This document shows, one piece after another, positions 1 to 7,760 of a stretch of DNA of 52,315 nt (positions within the stretch are counted from its first letter, which is position 1; each line of letters opens with the position of its first letter). The stretch is taken from contig UEGR01000029.1 in assembly GCA_900465685.1 (NCBI GenBank), positions 1 to 52,315 on the forward strand, read 5' to 3'. Position numbers and translations under genes: made by a program. Below the pieces are notes generated by a model. The model had not been told where the DNA came from. It made no database searches and was given only the letters and a program-made list of their open reading frames with translations. This DNA comes from Hyphomicrobiales bacterium (lineage in GTDB: Bacteria > Pseudomonadota > Alphaproteobacteria > Rhizobiales > Rhizobiaceae).

Positions 1-75
1 ATCTTCCAGGTTGCCGATTACGGCCTCGTCGGTGATCTCTTCACCGTGCTGCCGGAAATGGAAAAGCTGGCCTGA
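1..75 (+). CDS. etfA: Electron transfer flavoprotein alpha subunit, C-terminal end (partial)
   Basis: The window opens inside a rightward frame ending in TGA at 73-75. The 24 visible residues contain IFQVADYGLVGDLF followed by VLPEMEKLA, the typical C-terminus of the FAD-binding EtfA subunit. EtfA pairs with EtfB to carry electrons from acyl-CoA dehydrogenases to ETF-ubiquinone oxidoreductase. Only the tail is present, so domain content and start cannot be judged. A bidirectional hairpin terminator follows 25 bases later. The call rests on this C-terminal signature alone. Confidence 0.75.
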   Translation: MFQVADYGLVGDLFTVLPEMEKLA

Positions 76-99
76 TCTTTCCGACGGAGCGACAGAATG

Positions 100-125
100 A
101 AAAACCCCGCATAAGCGGGGTTTTT
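100..125. terminator. Bidirectional Rho-independent terminator
   Basis: An 11-base perfect inverted repeat (AAAAACCCCGC, loop ATAA, GCGGGGTTTTT) lies between the convergent ends of etfA and the ABC ATPase gene. A-rich and T-rich flanks make it work in both directions. Confidence 0.9.
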
Positions 126-130
126 GTTGC

Positions 131-1192
131 TTAGTCTGCCAGCACCAGCAGATCGTGTGCCGCGAAATGTACGGTCACCTTGTCACCGCGCTGTGGCGGC
201 GGCTGTGTCGGATCGTTGAACGTGTCGAAGGACAGGCGGTTTTTGCCGAGCGCCACGCGCGTGCGGATGACGGAGCCGAGGAAATGCACATCCTCGATGG
301 TCGCATCCAGCGAAGTGTCGTGGCTCTTGCGCGCTTCGAGGCTGACGGCTTCAGGACGCAGCGCCAGTGTCACCGGTTTGCCCTTTGGATGATGGCCGAG
401 CGTGTCGCGCACGGTGATCATGCGGCCGTCGAGGTCGATGCTGTTCTTTTCCGGTTCACTGACCGAAGCTTCCAGCATATTGAGCGTGCCCACGAAGGAC
501 GCCACAAAACGCGAGGCCGGACGGTTGTAAATGTCGAAAGGCGAGCCGATCTGGTCGGCGCGGCCTTCGTGCATAACGACGATGCGATCGGAAATCGACA
601 GCGCTTCTTCCTGATCGTGCGTCACGAAAACCGTCGTGATGCCGAGCTTTTGCTGGATGGTGCGGATTTCTTCGCGCAGGCTGATGCGGATCTTGGCATC
701 AAGCGCCGAGAGCGGTTCATCGAGCAGCAGCACCTGCGGCTTGGTGGCAAGCGCGCGGGCAAGCGCCACACGCTGCTGCTGGCCGCCGGACATCTGATAG
801 GGATAGCGGTCCGCCAGATGGTCGAGGCGGATGAGGCCGAGCATTTCCTTCACCGTGGCGTCGATTTCCGCCTTCGGCTTGCCAGCAACGCGCAGGCCGA
901 ACGAAACGTTCTGCGCAACCGTCATGTTGGGAAACAGCGCATAGGCCTGAAACACCATGCCGATATTGCGCTGGTTCGGCTTGAGGTCGACCACGTCGGT
1001 GCCGTTGATCTCGATGGAGCCGTTATCCGGATCTTCGAAACCGGCGATCATCCGCAGCACGGTGGTCTTGCCGCAGCCCGATGGCCCGAGGAAGGAGACG
1101 AATTCGCCCTTTTCCACGGCGAGGTTGAAATCGTGGACGACGGTATTGGCGCCGAAGCTCTTTTTCAGGTTCTTGATATTGAGAAAAGCCAT
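131..1192 (-). CDS. ABC transporter ATP-binding protein (PotA/FbpC-type)
   Basis: This is the cytoplasmic ATPase of an importer, 353 residues. Walker A GPSGCGKTT is at 36-44, the ABC signature MSGGQ at 134-138 and Walker B VLLLDEP at 154-160, followed by the switch HDQEEAL. The C-terminal ~100 residues fit a TOBE domain, as in PotA, FbpC and CysA-type subunits. It is the last gene of a leftward four-gene operon and begins 5 bases after the permease stop. The family handles polyamines, ferric iron, 2-aminoethylphosphonate or similar solutes; nothing in the ATPase fixes the substrate. The start follows the usual M-x-x-L-x-I-x-N-L opening of the family. Confidence 0.93.
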   Translation of the reverse strand: MAFLNIKNLKKSFGANTVVHDFNLAVEKGEFVSFLGPSGCGKTTVLRMIAGFEDPDNGSIEINGTDVVDLKPNQRNIGMVFQAYALFPNMTVAQNVSFGLRVAGKPKAEIDATVKEMLGLIRLDHLADRYPYQMSGGQQQRVALARALATKPQVLLLDEPLSALDAKIRISLREEIRTIQQKLGITTVFVTHDQEEALSISDRIVVMHEGRADQIGSPFDIYNRPASRFVASFVGTLNMLEASVSEPEKNSIDLDGRMITVRDTLGHHPKGKPVTLALRPEAVSLEARKSHDTSLDATIEDVHFLGSVIRTRVALGKNRLSFDTFNDPTQPPPQRGDKVTVHFAAHDLLVLAD

Positions 1193-1197
1193 GAACG

Positions 1198-1995
1198 TTA
1201 CCCGGCGGTTGTCTTGAATTTATTGAGGCGCGAAACGAGCTGCAACATGATGATCGCCAGCCACGTAATGCCAAACGAAATGATCGCCAGCGCGGACGGT
1301 TCATAAGCGCGGTTGGCGCCGACCAGCTGGAGATAGGGTCCGAAGGCCGGACGGTTCAGCAACGAAGCCAGCGTGAACTCGCCGATGACGATGGCGAAAG
1401 TGATGAAGGCGCCGCTCATCACGCCCGAAATCACATTCGGGAAGATGACCTTGAACATGATGGTGGGCCAGCTTGCACCAAGGCTTTGGGCCGCTTCCGT
1501 CAGCGTATTCACGTCGATGGTGCGCATGGCGGTATCAACGGCGCGATACATGTAAGGCAGCGACAATGTCATATAGCCGAACATCAAAAGCACGTCGGTT
1601 GCACGTGTCGATGCGGTGAACGGCAGCCAGGAAGACGAGTTGTAGATGCGCAGATAACCGAACACGATGACGATGGCCGGAATGACCAGCGGCATCAGCG
1701 TGATGAATTCCATCACCGGGCGCAATTGCGGCAGGCGCAGGCGCACCCAATAGGCGGTCGGTACAACCAGCAGGACACCGAAAATGATGGTCAGAATGCC
1801 CAGCAGGATCGAATAGCCGAAGGTTGCCTGGAAATTCGGGTCGGTGAAGACGACGCGATAGGCGTCGAAGGAATATTCGCCGCGCCGCATGCGCAACGAG
1901 AATTCGAACGTGCCGATGAGCGGCACGAGGAAGTAGACCGCGCCAATGAAAAAGGCGATCCACGCTCCGATTTTCTGAGCTGTCGAGCCTTTCAT
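1198..1995 (-). CDS. ABC transporter permease (PotC-like)
   Basis: Integral membrane permease of about 265 residues with roughly six hydrophobic segments. It carries the EAA-loop motif EAAQSLGASWPTIMFKVIFP, through which a BPD_transp_1 permease contacts the ATPase. I chose the ATG at 1995 because it overlaps the upstream permease stop as ATGA and has AAAGGTGG five bases upstream; a GTG at 2004 would sit inside that ribosome site. With the second permease it should form the heterodimeric channel of the importer. Confidence 0.9.
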   Translation of the reverse strand: MKGSTAQKIGAWIAFFIGAVYFLVPLIGTFEFSLRMRRGEYSFDAYRVVFTDPNFQATFGYSILLGILTIIFGVLLVVPTAYWVRLRLPQLRPVMEFITLMPLVIPAIVIVFGYLRIYNSSSWLPFTASTRATDVLLMFGYMTLSLPYMYRAVDTAMRTIDVNTLTEAAQSLGASWPTIMFKVIFPNVISGVMSGAFITFAIVIGEFTLASLLNRPAFGPYLQLVGANRAYEPSALAIISFGITWLAIIMLQLVSRLNKFKTTAG

Positions 1996-2894
1996 CGCTG
2001 CCACCTTTCGGCGCGGATACGCAGCCAGATATAGATCAGGTTGGATATGCCGGTGATGACGATCATGCCGAGCGCCAGCGCATAGCCGAGATTCTGGTTA
2101 TGCAGAACGTCGCCGCGGATCTGCGCATAAAGCAGGATCGGCACGATGTTGAGCGAAGAGCCGGTCAGCGCATAGGCGGTAGCAATTGCGCCGAAGGCAT
2201 TGGCGAAAAGCAATAGCGTCGTGCCGAGCAGGCTAGGCCACAGGATCGGGAAGGCCACCATGCGCCAGTATTGCGCATTGGTTGCACCGAGGATCGAGGA
2301 AGCCTCGCGCCATTCCTTCTTCAGACCATCGAGCGCTGGCGTCAGGATGAGCACCATCAGCGGGATCTGGAAGAAGAGATAGGTCAGCGTCAGGCCGAAG
2401 AAGCTGAGGAGGTTAAAGCCGGTCGAATAGAGATTGAAGCCGAACCACTCGCGCAGCAGGATCGTCACGAAGCCGGTGCGCCCGAGCGTCGCCAGAAAGG
2501 CGAAGGCGAGCGGTACGCCCGCAAAGTTGGACGCCACGCCGGAGAAGGTCAGAACGGTCGGGCGCAGCCATGACGGCAGATTGCCCAACACCACAGCCCA
2601 GGCCAGAAAGAAGCCGATAATTGCGCCGCCGATGGCCGATGCAAGGCTGACCTTGATCGAAATCCAGTAGGCGCTCATGATCTGCGGCTGGAACAGGTCG
2701 TTGATGTTCTGGAGCGTGAAATTGCCCGCCGGGTCCTGAAACGCGCCGATGATGAGATACATCGTCGGCCAGATCAGGAAGAGAATGGCGAAGAGGAAAA
2801 ACGGCGCCACGCCAAGCCATGTCAACGGTAGTCGGCGTTTGCGAACGCTACCGACCGGACTGGCTGGGGCTGCTGTATCGGCTACTGAACTCAT
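1992..2894 (-). CDS. ABC transporter permease (PotB-like)
   Basis: Second channel subunit, about 300 residues, with an N-terminal cytoplasmic stretch, a first membrane helix (APFFLFAILFLIWPTMYL) and a BPD_transp_1 core containing the EAA loop (REASSILGATNAQYWRMVAF). The frame stays open 20 codons further upstream, but the ATG at 2894 has an AAGAAAGAG ribosome site close by and gives a normal length. It overlaps the downstream permease by four bases, indicating translational coupling. Confidence 0.9.
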   Translation of the reverse strand: MSSVADTAAPASPVGSVRKRRLPLTWLGVAPFFLFAILFLIWPTMYLIIGAFQDPAGNFTLQNINDLFQPQIMSAYWISIKVSLASAIGGAIIGFFLAWAVVLGNLPSWLRPTVLTFSGVASNFAGVPLAFAFLATLGRTGFVTILLREWFGFNLYSTGFNLLSFFGLTLTYLFFQIPLMVLILTPALDGLKKEWREASSILGATNAQYWRMVAFPILWPSLLGTTLLLFANAFGAIATAYALTGSSLNIVPILLYAQIRGDVLHNQNLGYALALGMIVITGISNLIYIWLRIRAERWQR

Positions 2895-2998
2895 GCGCTC
2901 TTTCTTCGGCTGTTTGTTTCGCACGCGCTGCATGCGAAAACAGGCAAGATACACGACATATCCGTCGAGTAGAGGCCAACAAAACGGGAAAATCGGAA

Positions 2999-3031
2999 TT
3001 GGACCAACCGGGAAATGCCCGGCTGGTCCAA
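2999..3031. terminator. Strong hairpin after the binding-protein gene
   Basis: A 14-base stem with one mismatch (TTGGACCAACCGGG, loop AAATG, CCCGGCTGGTCCAA) lies between the binding-protein gene and the first permease. On the leftward transcript it follows the binding-protein stop codon and precedes a moderately U-rich stretch. Hairpins here often lower permease expression relative to the binding protein by partial termination or 3' protection. On the + strand it is followed by CGCCTTTTT, but no rightward gene feeds it. Confidence 0.7.
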
Positions 3032-3073
3032 CGCCTTTTTCACAGGTCCATCGTCAGAAACGAACGAAGTCGC

Positions 3074-4177
3074 TTACTTGACGTTGGCGCCGACGACGCT
3101 GTCCCATTCCTTGGTGATCGTTGCCTGTGCGGCGTCAATCTGTTCCAGGGTCGGGAAGATTGCCTTTTCATAGGCGGTTGCGTCCGGCAGCTTGTCGAGC
3201 AGATCCTTCGGGATCTTGCCAGCCTTGCTCATCGCATTGAAGCGGATCGGGTGGCAGTAGCCCTTCAGATAGCCGATCTGGCCTTCATCCGAATAGATGT
3301 GTTCCATCCAGAGCTTGGCTGCGTTCGGATGCGGTGCGTAGGCGCTGATGGCCTGCACGTAGACACCGGCAATCACGCCCGACTTCGGGATGATTGTTTC
3401 AACTTCCGGGTTGCCCTTCAGCGTGTCGCGGTCGGCAAGCGCGTTGTAATCCCAACGGATGATGATCGGGGTCGAGCCCTGCGCCAGCGACGCGGCCTTG
3501 CCGATAACCGGCACGAAGTTGCCCTTTGCATTCAGGTCCTTGAAGAACTCGAGGCCCTTCTTCCCAGCGGCTTCGCCCGGCTCTGCGCCAGCAGCAATAC
3601 CGGCAGCGTGAACGCCGAGAATGGCCTGTGCCGAAACGCGCGGATCGCCAGCCAGCGAAACGGCATTGGCATAATCGCTCTTCAGAAGGTCAGCCCAATC
3701 CTGCGGAGCGTCCTTGATGATGTCCTTGTTCACTTCGAAGGCCAGAACGCCGTAATAGTCGCCGTACCAGAAGCCTTCGGCATCCTTGGCGCTATCCGGA
3801 ATTTCGTCCCAGGTCGAAACCTTGTAAGGCTGGATCAGGCCGTCTTTCTTGGCCGAGGTGCCGAAAGCAAAGCCGACGTCGATGACGTCCGGAGCCTGCG
3901 GGCCCTTATTGTCCTTGTTGGCCTTGATGGCTTCAATTTCATCGCCCGAACCGGCATCCGGGTTCAGCTCGTTGACCTTGAGGCCATACTTGTCCTTGAA
4001 GCTCTTGATGATTTCGCCATAGCCGCACCAGTCGTGCGGGAGTGCGATGGTGGTCAGTTCGCCTTCTGCCTTGGCTGCAGCGATCAGTTCGGCTGACGGC
4101 TCGGCAGCGGCGATGGAAACTCCGGCAACGGCGATAGCGGTCGAAAGCGACAGCAGACGCGCTGTATAGCTAAGCAT
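3074..4177 (-). CDS. ABC transporter periplasmic substrate-binding protein
   Basis: A 367-residue family-1 extracellular solute-binding protein and first gene of the leftward importer operon. A Sec signal peptide (about residues 1-25, hydrophobic core ending SIAAA before EPSAEL) sends it to the periplasm. The mature part resembles PotD/AfuA-type binding proteins (EGELTTIALPHDWCGYGEIIKSF split as EGELTTIALP and DWCGYGEIIKSF; later DVIDVGFAFG and NAAKLWMEHIYSDEG). The ligand could be a polyamine, ferric iron or a phosphonate; I cannot decide. The 390-base region upstream holds two inverted repeats that may control the operon. Confidence 0.88.
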   Translation of the reverse strand: MLSYTARLLSLSTAIAVAGVSIAAAEPSAELIAAAKAEGELTTIALPHDWCGYGEIIKSFKDKYGLKVNELNPDAGSGDEIEAIKANKDNKGPQAPDVIDVGFAFGTSAKKDGLIQPYKVSTWDEIPDSAKDAEGFWYGDYYGVLAFEVNKDIIKDAPQDWADLLKSDYANAVSLAGDPRVSAQAILGVHAAGIAAGAEPGEAAGKKGLEFFKDLNAKGNFVPVIGKAASLAQGSTPIIIRWDYNALADRDTLKGNPEVETIIPKSGVIAGVYVQAISAYAPHPNAAKLWMEHIYSDEGQIGYLKGYCHPIRFNAMSKAGKIPKDLLDKLPDATAYEKAIFPTLEQIDAAQATITKEWDSVVGANVK

Positions 4178-4480
4178 TGTTTGACTCCCCTAATATAGGT
4201 CGACGAAAGCCCCCGGCCAATTCCGGAGCCCGCCTACCCGTTACCCGCCCGACATGACGGTTGGATGACAGTTTGCTGCTTGTCACAAATTGCCAACAGC
4301 AGAAAGTGAAACACGTTTTCAGTAGCTTAGCAATTCATCCCTGTGGGGAAGGGGCATTTTTATGACAAGAAATGTGACAGAAGTTTCGCGGTTGTCACAT
4401 TTTGAACGGAAGCTGTTCCCGCTACGACAAGGATTTGCCTGCTCGCGGCGTGGTTGTGTTTTCGGGCCCTTTAAACGAAA
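4178..4480. promoter_or_regulatory. Upstream region of the ABC importer operon with two TGACA/TGTCA inverted repeats
   Basis: About 300 bases without a gene, upstream of the leftward binding-protein gene. There are two inverted repeats of the same half-site: TGACA-N10-TGTCA at 4266-4285, and a larger one with 10-base arms AAATGTGACA/TGTCACATTT at 4370-4402. Repeated half-sites suggest binding by a dimeric regulator. No promoter hexamers are convincing. Confidence 0.5.
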
Positions 4481-4512
4481 AAACCCGAAAGGCTTATGAA
4501 CCTTTCGGGTTT
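4481..4512 (-). terminator. Rho-independent terminator of the EmrAB operon
   Basis: A 12-base perfect stem (AAACCCGAAAGG / CCTTTCGGGTTT) with an 8-base loop lies 57 bases past the MFS stop codon. Read leftward, it is followed by a run of T. Confidence 0.88.
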
Positions 4513-4568
4513 CGTATGAAAGCTTGGGAGGGTGCTTTCAGGGTGTCTTTTCCGGCTCGCGGAGCTGG

Positions 4569-6146
4569 CTAGTGCCCGCCACCACCACCGGCCACCTGCT
4601 TTGGCTTGCGCAACAGGATGGCGCAGACGGCCAGCGAACAGAACATCATCGTCAGGATGAAGAACACGTCGATGAAGGACAGGAGCGTCGCCTGCTGCCG
4701 GACCATGCCCGACAATTTGGAAATCGCGATTGTTGCGCCGTCGAGACCGGCGGCATTGTATTTCGCTGTCAGGTCGGCGAGCATCTGCTCGGCTTCCGCA
4801 TTGCCCCAGCGCACATGTTCGGCAAGCCGGTCATAATGCATGTCGCCGCGGCGCGTCAGGATGGTGTTGATGACGGCAAGGCCGACAGCGCCGCCGAGGT
4901 TACGCGTCAGGTTGAAGAGGCCGGAGGCGTTCTTCAAAAGCGCAGGTGGCAGCGTGCCCAGCGCCAGATTGTTGATCGGCACCATGCAGAGCATCAGCGA
5001 ACAGCCGCGCAGGATCTGCGGGATCAGCAATTCATGGAAATCCCAATCGGCGGTCAGGCCAGTGACGGTCCATGTACCGGCGGCAAAACCGAGGAAGCCG
5101 ATCATCATCATCAGGCGCGGGTCCATGCGATTGGACAGGAAACCTGCAACCGGCGCGGTCATGAACATGGCAAGACCGCTGACGAACAGCGCTTCGCCGA
5201 TCTGCAACGCATCATAGCCACGCACGCTGGCGAGATAGAGCGGATAGAGATAGGTCAGCCCGTAAAGTCCCACGCCCATGACGAAGGAAAACAGCGAGCC
5301 GAACGCGAAATTGACGTTCTTGAAGGCACGCAAATCCACGATGGGTTCTTCGGATGTGAAGGCGCGATAGAAGAAGAGAATGCCGCCAACGGTCATCACA
5401 ATGGTCAGGATGAAAATCGCCTGATCCTGCAACCAGTCGTTACGCGGGCCTTCTTCCAGCACATATTCCATAGAGCCGAGGAAGGCTGCCATGCCGATAA
5501 GACCCCACCAGTCGAACTTGCTGAGAAGCGAGCTGTCGCCTTCGTCGAAGTCGATCAGGTTCCAGGCGGCGATGGTGACCAGAATGCCGGGGCCGACATT
5601 GACCAGAAACAGCCAGTGCCAGGAAAAGGCGTGGCTGAGATAGCCGCCGACCGTCGGGCCGATGGTCGGTGCAAGCGTGGCCACAAGGCCGATCATCGGT
5701 GACACGATGGAGCGCTTGGAGGGTGGGAAGATGGTGAAGGCTGCCGCGAACACGCTGGGGATCATGCCGCCGCCGATGAAGCCCTGAATGGCACGATAGA
5801 CGATCATCTGATCGATATTCGTCGCGGTGGCGCAGAGCATACTGGCCAGCGTGAAGCCCGCCGCCGAAAGCGTAAACAGCACGCGCGTCGACAACAGTCG
5901 TCCGAGGAAGCCGGACAGCGGGATCATGATGACTTCCGCGATCAGATAGGACGTCTGCACCCACGAAATTTCGTCGGAGCTGGCGCTCAGGCCCGCCTGA
6001 ATTTCGGACAGCGATGCCGAGACGATCTGGATGTCGAGAATCGCCATGAACATGCCGAAGACCATGGCCAGAAAGGCGATAGCCTTTTTGGGGTCGATGC
6101 GGTCATCTACCGGGGCTATTGGCCCCATTGTCGTGTCTGCGGCCAT
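4569..6146 (-). CDS. emrB: DHA2-family MFS multidrug efflux transporter (EmrB-like)
   Basis: A 525-residue drug:H+ antiporter with about 14 predicted membrane helices, as in the EmrB/QacA (DHA2) family. The N-terminal core FMAILDIQIVSASLSEIQAG and the helix-5 motif C region (GPTVGGYLSHAFSWHWLFLV) fit drug exporters. The C-terminus ends in GGGGGH. The frame runs open for another 68 codons, but that extension only translates two copies of an intergenic repeat. The ATG at 6146 has GGAGAG nine bases upstream and matches family length, so I use it. It should work with the upstream membrane-fusion protein to export substrates across both membranes; the 250-base gap between the two genes is unusually long for such a pair. 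Confidence 0.92.
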   Translation of the reverse strand: MAADTTMGPIAPVDDRIDPKKAIAFLAMVFGMFMAILDIQIVSASLSEIQAGLSASSDEISWVQTSYLIAEVIMIPLSGFLGRLLSTRVLFTLSAAGFTLASMLCATATNIDQMIVYRAIQGFIGGGMIPSVFAAAFTIFPPSKRSIVSPMIGLVATLAPTIGPTVGGYLSHAFSWHWLFLVNVGPGILVTIAAWNLIDFDEGDSSLLSKFDWWGLIGMAAFLGSMEYVLEEGPRNDWLQDQAIFILTIVMTVGGILFFYRAFTSEEPIVDLRAFKNVNFAFGSLFSFVMGVGLYGLTYLYPLYLASVRGYDALQIGEALFVSGLAMFMTAPVAGFLSNRMDPRLMMMIGFLGFAAGTWTVTGLTADWDFHELLIPQILRGCSLMLCMVPINNLALGTLPPALLKNASGLFNLTRNLGGAVGLAVINTILTRRGDMHYDRLAEHVRWGNAEAEQMLADLTAKYNAAGLDGATIAISKLSGMVRQQATLLSFIDVFFILTMMFCSLAVCAILLRKPKQVAGGGGGH

Positions 6147-6166
6147 GATGGCGCACTCTCCAGGAC

Positions 6167-6327
6167 AAAGCATTTCCAGCAAAAGTGCGAAGCGGTTTTG
6201 CGTTGGACAATGCAGTGCGAAACAAGACTGCATTTCCAGCAAAAGTGCGAAGCGGTTTTGCGTTGGATAATGCGTAAAAATAACTAGAGCGGTTCCGGCG
6301 ATTCCGTAAAGCCGGAACCACTCTGGA
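6167..6327. repeat. Composite intergenic repeat: tandem 38-base unit plus palindromic module
   Basis: The same 38 bases (beginning GCATTTCCAGCAAAAGTG and ending GCGTTGGA) occur at 6170-6207 and 6230-6267. They are followed by a palindrome with arms AGAGCGGTTCCGGC and GCCGGAACCACTCT at about 6286-6325. Related copies lie after fliE (20056) and fliQ (40069). It resembles Bru-RS-like intergenic palindromic repeats of Brucella/Ochrobactrum. Here it sits between two genes of one operon. Confidence 0.8.
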
Positions 6328-6396
6328 AGAAAAGACGGCGCGGAACACAAAAGCCGCGCCGCTGCTTATCCTTGCGACAATCGTATCGTCGAATTT

Positions 6397-7635
6397 TTAG
6401 TTCGACTTGTCTTCAGGGGCGGTACGCGTATCGATGTCCACGACAACGCTCAGACCGGCGCGGATTTTACCGGATCCCAGCGCATCCTGCGGAATGGCGA
6501 TACGGACCGGCACGCGCTGCACCACCTTGGTGAAGTTGCCGGTGGCGTTTTCCGGCGGCAGAAGCGAGAACACCGCACCCGAAGCGGGGGCAACCGAAAC
6601 GACCTTGCCGTCAAACTTGGTACCGTCGATGGCGTCGACATAGATATGCGCCGTCTCGCCGGTCTTGATGTTGGCGAGCTGCGTTTCCTTGTAGTTGGCG
6701 TCGATATAGAGCTGACCGACTGGCACCAGTGCTGCGATCTTCTGACCGGCGGATACGAGGTCGCCCTTCTTGCCGGAGAGATTGCCAACCACGCCGTCAA
6801 ACGGTGCGCGTAATGTAGTGAAGGCCAAATCACGGGCCGCTTTATCACGAGCAAGTTCTAGCGATTTTGTGCCGCTGTCGGTTTCTTTATACTGCGCATT
6901 GAGAACGTCGATATTCGCCTTGGCGGAAGCGATCTGCGCATCGGCGCTGGCGACATTGGCGCGTGCCTGGTCGAGCGACGACTGGGCCGTATCGAGGTCG
7001 GCCTGCGCGACAAAACGCGTGGCGTGCAATTTCTGCACGCGCGTCAAGGTGGCCTGAGCATTGGTCAGGACAGCGTTTGCTGCCTGTTTCTGTGCTTCGG
7101 CCTGCTGTTGGGTTGCCTTTGCTGCGGTCGTCTGCGCGACGATGCGGGCCAGCGTTTCCTTTTGCGTGGAAAGCTTGGCTTCCGTTTCGTCGAGAGCGAT
7201 CTGATAATCGCCGGAATCAAGCTGGAAGATCACATCGCCAGCCTTGACATGCTGGTTGGCGACGACCGGAATATTGTCGATATAGCCCGTAACTTTCGGC
7301 GCAATGGACGCGATATCGCCCTGTACATAGGCGTCGTCGGTCGAAACCATGAAACGGCCTACGGTCCAATAATCATAGCCATACCAGAGGCCTGCGGCCA
7401 CAGCGACGATCAAAACACCCGGCAGCACAACGCGCTTGCCGAAGCCCTTTTTCTCGCCACCTTTCGCATTTTCCTTGTGCGGCGTCTCCTGTGGACGCGC
7501 ATTGGGTACAGCGTGGGGCTGCGTTCTCTCGTTCTGCGGTGCATCATTTGTTGCCGGAGCTTCGTCCGGCGTAAAGGTTTTGGCCGTCGGAAACTGGCGA
7601 ATATCGGCCTGATCTACAGACTTCTTGGCAGTCAT
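6397..7635 (-). CDS. emrA: HlyD/EmrA-family membrane fusion protein
   Basis: A periplasmic adaptor of about 412 residues linking the EmrB-like exporter to an outer-membrane channel. After a polar Pro/Asn-rich cytoplasmic tail comes one membrane helix (about residues 68-86, VVLPGVLIVAVAAGLWYGY). Then comes the lipoyl-like half (STDDAYVQGDIASIAPKVTG), an Ala/Gln-rich coiled-coil hairpin with QAQ and ARANVASAD repeats, the second lipoyl half (LRAPFDGVVGN) and a beta-barrel ending in RAGLSVVVDIDT. The start is uncertain: ATG at 7635 or an in-frame GTG at 7653. It is the first gene of the leftward efflux operon, and a TetR operator lies directly upstream. Confidence 0.92.
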   Translation of the reverse strand: MTAKKSVDQADIRQFPTAKTFTPDEAPATNDAPQNERTQPHAVPNARPQETPHKENAKGGEKKGFGKRVVLPGVLIVAVAAGLWYGYDYWTVGRFMVSTDDAYVQGDIASIAPKVTGYIDNIPVVANQHVKAGDVIFQLDSGDYQIALDETEAKLSTQKETLARIVAQTTAAKATQQQAEAQKQAANAVLTNAQATLTRVQKLHATRFVAQADLDTAQSSLDQARANVASADAQIASAKANIDVLNAQYKETDSGTKSLELARDKAARDLAFTTLRAPFDGVVGNLSGKKGDLVSAGQKIAALVPVGQLYIDANYKETQLANIKTGETAHIYVDAIDGTKFDGKVVSVAPASGAVFSLLPPENATGNFTKVVQRVPVRIAIPQDALGSGKIRAGLSVVVDIDTRTAPEDKSN

Positions 7636-7664
7636 AGGAGAAACTTTCTGCACATCCAGTGGAT

Positions 7665-7680
7665 TGAACCGCTCGGTTCG
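7665..7680. promoter_or_regulatory. Palindromic operator 1 of the efflux/TetR divergent promoter
   Basis: TGAACCGCTCGGTTCG, the same palindrome as the second site except for its first base. It lies next to the emrA start, where a bound repressor would block leftward transcription. Confidence 0.75.
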
Positions 7681-7683
7681 ATG

Positions 7684-7714
7684 TTGACATAATCCAATAA
7701 GATGCGCATATCAA
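7684..7714. promoter_or_regulatory. Overlapping divergent promoters between emrA and the TetR gene
   Basis: Rightward, TTGACA (7684-7689) is followed after 17 bases by CATATC (7707-7712). Leftward, TTGATA (complement of 7709-7714) is followed after 17 bases by TATGTC (complement of 7686-7691). The two candidate promoters overlap and are flanked by the two operators, so one repressor could silence both genes. Assigned by eye from spacing and hexamers. Confidence 0.5.
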
Positions 7715-7720
7715 GCGATA

Positions 7721-7738
7721 TCGAACCGCTCGGTTCGA
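7721..7738. promoter_or_regulatory. Palindromic operator 2 of the efflux/TetR divergent promoter
   Basis: TCGAACCGCTCGGTTCGA has 8-base perfect arms around a central CT. It repeats the core of operator 1 with a 56-base offset and lies 23 bases before the TetR start codon, a typical autoregulatory TetR position. Confidence 0.8.
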
Positions 7739-7760
7739 AAAAATATAAGAGTTTTGTGAT

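Noticed and set aside
155..1306. A 383-codon open frame on the + strand opposite the ABC ATPase gene
   Set aside because: Its product is a low-complexity Arg/His-rich shadow of a well-supported gene on the other strand, as are similar long antisense frames around 2819-4096, 4524-5702, 11745-12923, 12927-14396 and 27013-28263.
6170..6267. Two 38-base direct repeats considered as a tiny CRISPR array
   Set aside because: Only two copies, a 22-base spacer, no cas genes, and related copies elsewhere in the window show it is an interspersed intergenic repeat.
6147..6350. N-terminal extension of the EmrB-like protein
   Set aside because: The extra codons only translate two copies of an intergenic repeat, and a good ribosome site precedes the ATG at 6146.
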